5,041 nt of DNA, from assembly GCA_028281485.1 (NCBI GenBank), contig JANQJT010000040.1, positions 1 to 5,041 on the forward strand, in the 5' to 3' direction. Source of the stretch: Phycisphaeraceae bacterium. Its GTDB lineage: Bacteria; Planctomycetota; Phycisphaerae; Phycisphaerales; Zrk34. The notes under the pieces are model-generated. The model saw nothing but the letters and a program-made list of their open reading frames with translations, did not search any database and was not told the origin of the DNA. Each line of letters starts with the position of its first letter. The first letter of the stretch is position 1. Shown one piece after another: positions 1 through 5,041 of the stretch. A program made the translations under genes and the position numbers.

Positions 1-630
1 ACGTTTCAGTTCACCGCCAAGCGTCGGCTCGTCGGTCAGCTGGTTGTCCCAGCCGGCCGGCTCGATACCGTCGGTCAGGTCGTGCACCCACTTCTGCAAC
101 TCCTCGGCGCCCGTCGATTGACCGACCAGGCCCAGGTCGAACTGCAGGTGATCACACGTCCGGTCGTCTGCCCGCTGCCAGTACGCGCCGACGTACAGGT
201 AGCCGGCCCAGGGGCGATCGGTCGGCTGCGGCGCGGCGATGCCGATGTTGTCCGGCGTGATCATCACGTGGCCGATCACGTAGCCGCCGGCGTGGCGCCG
301 CTCGCCGTTAACAAACGCCTCGTCGAATGGAATCCACTCGTCCAGCTCCACCGCCCAGTCCGGTTGATGCGAGAACGTGAAACCGAAGGCGTTGGTGACG
401 TGGCGGTCTTCGATGTTGTTGCGCTTGTTGTAGCCGCCGTCGTTGTCCCAGTAGCCATTGATGCGGATCGCGTCTTTCGTCGCGTCGTCCGTCGCGGCCG
501 CGGCCCACTGCGGCGCCGTCGCCGACAACAACAGGCTCACATCCACGCTGCTGTCCATGCCCAGCGCCCGGCCGCTGAAGACCGACACCAACACCGCCAC
601 ACCAAATATCAAGTTTCGCTTCATCATCAT
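1..630 (-). CDS. lpxR: LpxR-family outer-membrane lipid A 3'-O-deacylase (DUF2219), 3' end beyond window
   Basis: LpxR enzymes are outer-membrane beta-barrels that remove the 3'-acyloxyacyl chain from lipid A. Reading in from the left edge gives 210 codons without a stop; the C-terminal barrel lies outside the window. Residues 1-24 form a signal peptide (MMMKRN, then a hydrophobic run, ending in ALG). Family motifs follow in order: WDND at 61-64 (matching the Asn-Asp pair near the N-terminus of Salmonella LpxR), DRHVTNAFGF at 75-84 (active-site Thr region), DRPWAGYLYVG at 138-148, and LGLVGQSTGAEELQKWVH at 166-183, whose last residue matches the catalytic His, followed by GWDNQLTDEP at 193-202. 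The Lys of the Salmonella active site has no obvious match. Three ATG codons are in a row (630, 627, 624). GGGG at 635-638 is the only Shine-Dalgarno-like sequence, so the second ATG may be used. Family assignment is firm; activity is inferred. Confidence 0.85.
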   Translation of the reverse strand, partial: MMMKRNLIFGVAVLVSVFSGRALGMDSSVDVSLLLSATAPQWAAAATDDATKDAIRINGYWDNDGGYNKRNNIEDRHVTNAFGFTFSHQPDWAVELDEWIPFDEAFVNGERRHAGGYVIGHVMITPDNIGIAAPQPTDRPWAGYLYVGAYWQRADDRTCDHLQFDLGLVGQSTGAEELQKWVHDLTDGIEPAGWDNQLTDEPTLGGELKR

Positions 631-666
631 ATTGCCCCGATCTAGTTGGAATTATGGACCGCCGGT

Positions 667-675
667 AGTGTAGCA
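667..675 (-). promoter_or_regulatory. Possible extended -10 promoter element for the lpxR-like gene
   Basis: On the minus strand the sequence reads TGCTACACT, an extended -10 (TGn plus TACACT, 4 of 6 matches to TATAAT). Transcription would start near 660, giving a leader of about 30 bases before the ATG cluster. No good -35 hexamer sits 17 bases upstream; that place is taken by the TGTCAG array, which fits an activator-dependent promoter. This is by-eye matching only. Confidence 0.35.
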
Positions 676-682
676 AGTCATG

Positions 683-710
683 CTGTCAGGGACTGACAAC
701 ACCCTGTCAG
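683..710. repeat. TGTCAG / CTGACA / TGTCAG alternating repeat, candidate operator
   Basis: Three perfect 6-base units alternate in orientation: TGTCAG at 684-689, CTGACA at 693-698 and TGTCAG at 705-710. The first two form a palindrome with a 3-base centre (TGTCAGGGACTGACA); the last two form one with a 6-base centre. The 7-mer CTGTCAG starts at 683 and again at 704, a spacing of 21 bases or about two helical turns. The array is about 10 to 40 bases upstream of the possible extended -10. It could bind a dimeric regulator, or fold as a small RNA hairpin. No T-tract follows on either strand, so a terminator is unlikely. Confidence 0.5.
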
Positions 711-745
711 CAAAGACCAAAACGCATCATTCTCTCACAATATGG

Positions 746-762
746 AAGCCCATGGGGGGCTT
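746..762. repeat. GC-rich hairpin AAGCCC/GGGCTT
   Basis: AAGCCC at 746-751 pairs with GGGCTT at 757-762 around a 5-base centre. Neither strand has a T-tract after it, so it is not a standard Rho-independent terminator. It could stall or stabilise the 3' end of the upstream channel transcript. Confidence 0.4.
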
Positions 763-780
763 ATCAAAGCATATTCTGGG

Positions 781-808
781 AGTTTAACCCACGACATGGT
801 GTTGACAA
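781..808 (-). promoter_or_regulatory. Possible sigma70-type promoter toward the lpxR-like gene
   Basis: On the minus strand TTGTCA (808-803, 5 of 6 matches to TTGACA) is followed after 16 bases by TAAACT (786-781, 4 of 6 matches to TATAAT). The -35 box lies inside the 801-818 near-palindrome, an arrangement typical of repressor control. A start near 774 would leave a leader of about 145 bases containing the hairpin and the TGTCAG array. Confidence 0.3.
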
Positions 809-818
809 CGTTGTAAAC
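801..818. repeat. 18-base near-perfect palindrome, candidate operator
   Basis: GTTGACAACGTTGTAAAC equals its own reverse complement except for one mismatched pair (positions 804 and 815). The inner ACAACGTTGT (805-814) is a perfect 10-base palindrome. Size and symmetry resemble sites for dimeric helix-turn-helix repressors, and it overlaps a possible -35 box facing the lpxR-like gene. No regulator gene is in the window, so the partner is unknown. Confidence 0.5.
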
Positions 819-935
819 CCCCCTTGCTTTCAATGCACAAATGTCGATTGATACTCCCTCTCAATAGATGATACTACAGTCTATCTTGATTTTTCGTACG
901 CCGCGGCTGTGGACGGGCGGTCTAAAGCCATCACG

Positions 936-2630
936 CTACGTCTTGTTGAACACTTCCAGGAACTTCTCCTGGGCCTCATCGGTTCCGATGAGGATGATGT
1001 CGGCGTCGGCGGGAAGCGTCTCGTTCGGGTCGGGTGTGATGTGCGTGTCGGTCTCGGAGGCGATCGCCACCACGTTGCAACCGGTTTTTGCGCGGACGTG
1101 ACACTCCGCGATGGTGCTGCCGGCCATGGACTCGGGGATGCGCATGCGGAACAGGTCCACGCCCTCGGCGATCTTCAACACCGAGCCGCGCTTGAGATAA
1201 TTCATCGCGGCGCTGGCGCCCGTCGACGCGTAGCTGAGTACGGAATCGGCGCCGGCGCGGTGCAGCGTCGCCACGGTGTGTTCCGCGGTCGCGCGGGCAA
1301 GGATCTGTACGTCCGGCCGAAGCCGACGGGCGTAGATCGTCAGATAGACATTCAGATCGTCGTCGTGCGTCGTGATGATCACCGTCGACGCGTCACGGAT
1401 GCCCGCTTCTTCGAGCACGGCCAGGTCCGCGGCGTTGCCGACGATGTACTTCTCCGGATCGGTCACGCGCGACGCCTCGCGTTCGACGATGCGGAAATCG
1501 ATGCCCTGATTCATCAGCGCGATCGCGGTCGCCCGCCCCACCCGGCCGCCGCCGATGATCACCACGTGACCCGCCGAGACGTTGTAGATCGCAAACATCT
1601 CGTCGTAGTTGGTCAGGTGCTCGCGCGAGCCGACCATCACCAGCACCGTGTTGTTGCCGATAAGCGTGTCGGCCTTGGCCGGTTCGAATCGCCCGCGATC
1701 CCACACACCGATCACCGTCACGCCCAGTTGCTCACGAAGCTTGGCCTCGGATAAACGCTGGCCCACCATGGGCGTGCGGTGCGCGTTGGCCTCGGCGATG
1801 TAGATCTCGTCAAAGTTCCCGATGATGTGACTCATCGCGTCACCGCCCAGCGTTCGCCTGGCGAAAGACTGGCCGATCATCTGATCCAGTTGCAGCACGT
1901 AGTTGCTGCCGGCCAGCTGGAGGATGTCTTCCGACGCGACGTCCTTGGCGGTCGCGATGATCGGCACGTCGGTCGACAGCTCCTGCACGGTAAACGCCGC
2001 GGCGGTGTTCGCCACGTCGCTGGCGGTGCACACCACCATCGCCGCCTTGTCGACGCGCAACCGGCTCCACGCCTGCGGCTCGTCCGACTTGGCGAGCACC
2101 ACGCGCACACCCATGTCGTGCAATCGCAACGCCTCGTCGATCTCACCGACCAGCAGCGCATAGGGATAGTCGAACTGTTCCAGCCGTCGAATCAACGCGC
2201 CGCTGACCGCGTCGTGATTCGTCAGCAGCACGTGATCGTGCGTGTCTTCGGGAAGCTGTTTGGGCGCGCGCAACGCAGCCTGGGCCGCCATCCAGGGCTG
2301 ATAGAAGAACTCGATGAACGTAAACGGAAGCAGCACGAGCATGAACACCGTGCCGGACAGCAACACGACGATCGAAAACAAACGGCCGACATCGGTGTGG
2401 AACGTGATGTCACCGAAGCCAAGCGTCGACATCACCGTCAGCGTCCAGTAAAACCCCGTGATCCACGTGTGTTCTTGCCCCTCCCTGAGCATGAGCAGGT
2501 GGAATCCAACGGTGTAAACCACCACCAGCATCGCGAAGACTAAAAAGAACCGCGCCAGCACGCGGAGATTCCGCCGCCCGCGAGGGTTGTGGACCAGCGT
2601 GGCCATTTCTGAACTGAACGTCTTGAGCAT
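936..2630 (-). CDS. Two-transmembrane potassium channel with tandem RCK (TrkA-N/TrkA-C) units
   Basis: This 564-residue protein is a ligand-gated K+ channel subunit of the inner membrane. TM1 spans about 26-47, the pore helix about 56-68, the selectivity filter TLGFGD is at 69-74, and TM2 about 83-108. Two cytoplasmic RCK units follow: RCK-N1 about 132-250, RCK-C1 about 268-340, RCK-N2 about 354-475, RCK-C2 about 485-562. RCK-N2 has a classical nucleotide-binding start, VVIIGGGRVGRA (356-367), with an acidic residue in FRIVERE (379-385) suited to NAD(H) ribose. RCK-N1 has VLLTNHDAVSGAL (134-146) where the glycine motif should be, so it probably does not bind NAD the same way. The layout resembles Geobacter GsuK, where two RCK units are in one chain; the filter is GFGD rather than GYGD. 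ATG at 2630 is chosen because an in-frame TGA lies 24 bases upstream; GGAG at 2642-2645 is a distant, weak ribosome site, and ATG at 2606 is an alternative. It probably has its own promoter after the terminator at 2727-2766. Confidence 0.93.
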   Translation of the reverse strand: MLKTFSSEMATLVHNPRGRRNLRVLARFFLVFAMLVVVYTVGFHLLMLREGQEHTWITGFYWTLTVMSTLGFGDITFHTDVGRLFSIVVLLSGTVFMLVLLPFTFIEFFYQPWMAAQAALRAPKQLPEDTHDHVLLTNHDAVSGALIRRLEQFDYPYALLVGEIDEALRLHDMGVRVVLAKSDEPQAWSRLRVDKAAMVVCTASDVANTAAAFTVQELSTDVPIIATAKDVASEDILQLAGSNYVLQLDQMIGQSFARRTLGGDAMSHIIGNFDEIYIAEANAHRTPMVGQRLSEAKLREQLGVTVIGVWDRGRFEPAKADTLIGNNTVLVMVGSREHLTNYDEMFAIYNVSAGHVVIIGGGRVGRATAIALMNQGIDFRIVEREASRVTDPEKYIVGNAADLAVLEEAGIRDASTVIITTHDDDLNVYLTIYARRLRPDVQILARATAEHTVATLHRAGADSVLSYASTGASAAMNYLKRGSVLKIAEGVDLFRMRIPESMAGSTIAECHVRAKTGCNVVAIASETDTHITPDPNETLPADADIILIGTDEAQEKFLEVFNKT

Positions 2631-2691
2631 CTCGGCAGCCGCTCCATCCGGCGGTCAGGGACAGTCACATATCGACTCCATCGACCGACTG

Positions 2692-2719
2692 ACGGGTCCG
2701 CCTGTAGTCCCGAACCCGT
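2692..2719. repeat. Inverted repeat ACGGGT/ACCCGT upstream of the channel gene
   Basis: ACGGGT at 2692-2697 is complementary to ACCCGT at 2714-2719 with 16 bases between. It lies 60 to 90 bases before the channel start, after the terminator of the previous gene, and could be in the leader or promoter. A 6-base match over this distance can arise by chance in GC-rich DNA. Confidence 0.25.
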
Positions 2720-2726
2720 TGGAGGG

Positions 2727-2766
2727 AAAAAAGATAGCCTCTCACAGGACGAACCGATGCGAGGCT
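2727..2766 (-). terminator. Probable Rho-independent terminator after the CoA-binding gene
   Basis: On the minus strand AGCCTC (2766-2761) pairs perfectly with GAGGCT (2741-2736), with a 19-base loop, and is followed by ATC and a run of six T (2732-2727). It begins 56 bases past the stop of the CoA-binding gene. The loop is longer than usual and the stem short, so efficiency is uncertain, but stem plus T-tract in the right direction makes this the best terminator candidate here. It would separate the Pat/CoA-binding block from the channel gene. Confidence 0.6.
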
Positions 2767-2821
2767 GAACGAAGTGTGGCATTGAGATTCGCATGGAGCC
2801 CAGCACGGATATTCATCCAGT

Positions 2822-3205
2822 TCAATGCTCGCCCGTCGACATCAACTCGGGGTCCTCACCAATGGCCAGCACGCTGCACGCCTGGATCGTGGTTAACCCG
2901 AGTTCCCTAGCCCTGTCCAACACGACGGGATCGTCTGCGCCGGGATTCAACCAGACCTCGTTCACGTCACTACGGGCGACAAGTTCGTCCATCGCTTCAA
3001 TCCCCGCCGCGGCGGGCAGATAAACCGTCGCGCGATCGATCGGCCCGGGTACGTCGGCAATCCGCGCATAAGCCTCGACCCCTTCGATCTCGTCCGCGTT
3101 GGGATTGACCGGCAAGACCGCGTGGCCCTGCGACAGATACGCCCGCACCGCACGGTTGCCGTACTTGCTGCGATCTCTCGATGCTCCAATCACCATCACA
3201 CGCAT
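2822..3205 (-). CDS. Small CoA-binding protein (CoA_binding_2, YccU-like)
   Basis: This 127-residue protein is a single Rossmann-fold domain, the usual size for the family. The N-terminus RVMVIGASRDRSKYGNRAV (2-20) has the glycine/Ser loop expected to hold the CoA pyrophosphate. Next come AVLPVNPNADEIEGVEAY (29-46) with the family's VNP-N hallmark, ARIADVPGPIDRATVYLP (47-64), then VWLNPGADD (83-91) and the Cys-containing IQACSVLAIG (107-116), which matches the conserved Cys near the C-terminus of YccU-like proteins. It is cytoplasmic. CoA binding is a family property; the physiological role is unknown in general. The start is well supported: GAGGTGA at 3209-3215 sits just upstream of ATG. It follows the Pat-like gene by 160 bases in the same direction, and the Pat family itself carries a related CoA-binding domain, which suggests but does not prove a shared role in acyl-CoA metabolism or protein acylation. 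Confidence 0.9.
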   Translation of the reverse strand: MRVMVIGASRDRSKYGNRAVRAYLSQGHAVLPVNPNADEIEGVEAYARIADVPGPIDRATVYLPAAAGIEAMDELVARSDVNEVWLNPGADDPVVLDRARELGLTTIQACSVLAIGEDPELMSTGEH

Positions 3206-3208
3206 ACG

Positions 3209-3215
3209 TCACCTC
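3209..3215 (-). promoter_or_regulatory. Shine-Dalgarno sequence of the CoA-binding gene
   Basis: The minus strand reads GAGGTGA three bases before ATG (3205-3203), with the GAGG core about six bases away. It is the clearest ribosome-binding site in the window and fixes the start of this gene. Confidence 0.75.
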
Positions 3216-3241
3216 GCTCTGCACAGCAGGTCGGATTAAAC

Positions 3242-3255
3242 GCGGCTCGAGCCGC
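3242..3255. repeat. Perfect 14-base palindrome GCGGCTCGAGCCGC
   Basis: The sequence is identical to its reverse complement. As RNA it would fold as a five-pair GC stem (GCGGC/GCCGC) with a TCGA loop. On the minus strand GTTTAA follows, a very weak T-tract, so it may be a poor terminator or attenuator for the Pat-like gene 110 bases upstream. As DNA, about 37 bases before the start codon of the CoA-binding gene, it could also be an operator. I saw no convincing promoter in this 160-base gap. Confidence 0.45.
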
Positions 3256-3365
3256 TCAGCGTGTTAGATGTAGCGATGATCGGTCTGGATACAGTGCCTA
3301 GTACCCACGGCGACTGCGTCGACGTGCAGGCGTTAGAGCACGGCTTTCCGCGTTTCCATACGCCA

Positions 3366-5041
3366 TCATTCGTGAGTTCCACCAAGCCTCTTGCGGACCG
3401 TCACCGCGTCGTCATCGGACTCGGCCTCATGCCGCTCGAAACCACGCCGCTTGAACGCGGCGAGCATGCGGTGGTTGTCGGGATCGGTCTCGGCGAAGAC
3501 CTCCTGCAAGCCGAGCGATGTGGCGATCTCCAGGCAACGATCGAGGATCATGCCCCCCTGCCCCTTGCCCTGCCAGGCGTCGACAACGAGTACCGAGAAC
3601 TCGGCGGACTGTTGATCGGTCATCACGGCCAAGCCGCCCACCGCGATCAGCTCACGCCGACCCTCCTGCTCCACCTCGCACACGAGTGTGATCTCGCGGT
3701 CGTAGTCGATGAAGCAGTAACGCGAGGCCATGTCGTGCGACATGCGCTGGAACATGGTGCGGAATCTCTTACGGATGGATTCATCGGAGCACTTGCTGAG
3801 CAGTTCGTGCCAGCGAGGCTCGTCTTCGGGGCGGATGGGTCGCAGGCAGGCCTCGGTACCGTCCTTGAGGGTGAGGTGTTGGACGTGTTCCTCAGGGTAG
3901 GGGCGGATGGCGAGGTTCTGGTAGGGACGGTTGGGCGAGAAGCCGGTGCCGGCGCCGCTGAGCAGGACGGTGGCATCGAGCGCGAGCACGCGGTCTGCGG
4001 AGGCGATGAACGGGTTGATGTCCACCTCGGCGAGCGTGGGGTGATTGGCGACGAGGTAGGAAAAGCGGATGAGGGTCTCGACCAGGGCATCGACATCAAT
4101 CCCGCGCCGCCCCCGGTAGCCCTTGAGCAGCGGCCAGGCGCGGAGGGACTCGAGCATGTGCCGCGCGAGGCGTTCGTTCAGAGGCGGCAGACCGACGGAG
4201 CGATCCTGGAGGATGTTGGTCGTCACGCCACCCATGCCGATCATGACCACGGGGCCGAACGTCGGATCGGTCTTGGCGCCGAGGATCATCTCAAAGGCCT
4301 GGTCGTCACGCACCATCGGCTGCACGGTGACGCCGGCGGGTTCGTAGCCAAGACCGGCATTCACAACGGCTTCCTGGATCAGATCGTATGCCCCAGCCAC
4401 CTCGCCCGATGAACGCAAACCAAGCAACACACCTCCGATGTCGGTCTTGTGCACGGGGGGCGGTGAGGTGAGCGCCTTGAGAACGACGGCGTCGGCGTTG
4501 AGTTCCTTGGCAACGGCCACGGCCTCGTCACGGCTGCGCGCAACGCTGGATGGGCAAACCGGAATGCCGTAGGCGGTCAGCAGTCGCTCGGCCTGATCGG
4601 CGGCGAGAACGGTCTGGCCCGCATCCACGTATCCCCGCAGTTCCTCGCGGACGGCCTGGCGGTCGACCTTGTGCTGGATGGGCACTTCGCGGGGTGTTTC
4701 ATAGATCATTTCCAGGTTGCGGGCGTAGCCGACCATGTGCATGAAGGTTCGGACGGCGTGTTCGGGCGTGCCGTGTGTGGGCAGGCCGGCCTCGTTGAGG
4801 ATGGCGATGCCGCGCCGGATGCGCCCGCCGCCGATCCACGCGGCGAGGATGGGCTTGGTGGTCGAGCGGGCGAAGTCGGCCAGGCGCTTGGCGGTGCGCT
4901 TGGGTTGGGTGAGCCGCTGGGGAGTGAGCAGGACGATGACGGCGTCGACCTTGCGATCCTTCACCACCGTCTGCGTGACCTTGACGAAGCAATCGGCGGA
5001 GGCGTCTTCACTGATGTTGGTGGGATTACCGGTCGGGTGGG
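3366..5041 (-). CDS. Pat-type acyl-CoA synthetase (NDP-forming)/GNAT protein acetyltransferase fusion, 5' end beyond window
   Basis: The visible 558 residues are the C-terminal part of a protein whose relatives have about 900. The frame stays open to the right edge; the GTG at 4967 is internal, because upstream residues such as GNPTNISEDASADCF fit the succinyl-CoA-ligase-like domain. Visible numbering: end of that domain 1-120 (DAVIVLLTPQ at 32-41); ATP-grasp 135-360 with HKTDIGG at 197-203, DPTFGPVVMIGMGGV at 258-272 and EVDINPF at 338-344; linker with RPYPEEH at 379-385; GNAT domain about 396-553 with acetyl-CoA loop QGKGQGG at 490-496 and a Glu at 481 in the AEFSVLVVD strand. Known relatives (Salmonella Pat, E. 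coli PatZ) acetylate lysines of proteins such as acetyl-CoA synthetase; here substrates are inferred. The SHTG-type phospho-His motif of active ADP-forming synthetases is not seen in the visible part, where GLPTHGTPEHAV stands, as in Pat proteins. The stop TGA is at 3368-3366. Confidence 0.9.
   Translation of the reverse strand, partial: HPTGNPTNISEDASADCFVKVTQTVVKDRKVDAVIVLLTPQRLTQPKRTAKRLADFARSTTKPILAAWIGGGRIRRGIAILNEAGLPTHGTPEHAVRTFMHMVGYARNLEMIYETPREVPIQHKVDRQAVREELRGYVDAGQTVLAADQAERLLTAYGIPVCPSSVARSRDEAVAVAKELNADAVVLKALTSPPPVHKTDIGGVLLGLRSSGEVAGAYDLIQEAVVNAGLGYEPAGVTVQPMVRDDQAFEMILGAKTDPTFGPVVMIGMGGVTTNILQDRSVGLPPLNERLARHMLESLRAWPLLKGYRGRRGIDVDALVETLIRFSYLVANHPTLAEVDINPFIASADRVLALDATVLLSGAGTGFSPNRPYQNLAIRPYPEEHVQHLTLKDGTEACLRPIRPEDEPRWHELLSKCSDESIRKRFRTMFQRMSHDMASRYCFIDYDREITLVCEVEQEGRRELIAVGGLAVMTDQQSAEFSVLVVDAWQGKGQGGMILDRCLEIATSLGLQEVFAETDPDNHRMLAAFKRRGFERHEAESDDDAVTVRKRLGGTHE

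Larger units (their letters stand above)
631..935. other. Intergenic region upstream of the lpxR-like gene
   Basis: This stretch of about 305 bases lies between the stop of the potassium channel gene and the start of the lpxR-like gene. It is more AT-rich than the flanking genes and I see no credible small gene in it. It holds several inverted and direct repeats and two possible minus-strand promoters, listed separately. I found no hairpin with a T-tract just after the channel stop codon, so where that transcript ends is unclear. TGATACT also occurs twice, at 849-855 and 869-875, 20 bases apart, with no evident role. Confidence 0.7.

Noticed and set aside
82..645. A 187-codon open frame on the plus strand at the left edge
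   Set aside because: It is antisense to the LpxR-family gene, whose motifs and signal peptide are in the minus-strand frame; the plus-strand product is Arg/Val/His-rich without recognisable features.
683..710. The short TGTCAG repeats as the start of a CRISPR array
   Set aside because: Units are only 6 bases, alternate in orientation and have 3- and 6-base gaps, unlike CRISPR repeats and spacers.
802..807. TTGACA on the plus strand as a -35 box of a plus-strand promoter
   Set aside because: No acceptable -10 hexamer lies 16 to 18 bases downstream and no plus-strand gene follows; the sequence is better explained as half of the 801-818 palindrome.
909..1754. A 281-codon open frame on the plus strand opposite the potassium channel gene
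   Set aside because: The translation is Arg/His/Asp-rich with no domain, and the minus strand here clearly codes the RCK domains. The same holds for the plus-strand frame at 1779-2543.
3261..4412. A 383-codon open frame on the plus strand opposite the Pat-like gene
   Set aside because: It is antisense to a well-recognised ATP-grasp/GNAT coding region, its translation matches no family I know and is rich in Gly, Val, His and Glu as expected from the complement of GC-rich codons.
4965..4967. GTG at 4967 as the start of the Pat-like gene
   Set aside because: The frame stays open to the window edge and the upstream residues fit the succinyl-CoA-ligase-like domain, so the true start lies outside the window.

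Overview
The window carries four genes, all on the minus strand, in the order (5' to 3' along that strand): a large acyl-CoA-synthetase/GNAT fusion of the Pat protein-acetyltransferase type (cut by the right edge), a small CoA-binding protein, a two-helix potassium channel with two tandem RCK units, and an LpxR-type outer-membrane lipid A deacylase (cut by the left edge). The coding DNA is GC-rich with strong G/C preference at third codon positions. As usual in such DNA, this opens long false reading frames on the opposite strand.

The LpxR-family protein and its signal peptide imply a Gram-negative cell with a lipid A outer membrane. The mix is compatible with a GC-rich environmental proteobacterium or a Planctomycetota/Phycisphaerae-like bacterium. 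The sequence alone does not settle the phylum, and that placement is a guess.

Right part (about 2822-5041): the Pat-like protein has the end of a succinyl-CoA-ligase-like alpha region, an ATP-grasp region and a C-terminal GNAT domain. Downstream lies a 160-base gap with a perfect 14-base palindrome, then a YccU-like CoA-binding protein with a good Shine-Dalgarno sequence. The two genes share a CoA theme and may be co-transcribed. A probable Rho-independent terminator (2727-2766) closes this block.

Left part (1-2630): the potassium channel gene follows, then a 305-base intergenic region, the most structured non-coding DNA in the window. It holds an 18-base near-palindrome overlapping a possible -35 box, a GC hairpin, and a TGTCAG/CTGACA/TGTCAG array just upstream of an extended -10 element. 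This looks like a regulated promoter region for the lpxR-like gene.

I see no mobile element, CRISPR array, tRNA or rRNA. Nothing here clearly amounts to an undescribed system. The best leads are the control region of the lpxR-like gene, the asymmetric tandem-RCK channel and the Pat/CoA-binding pair.
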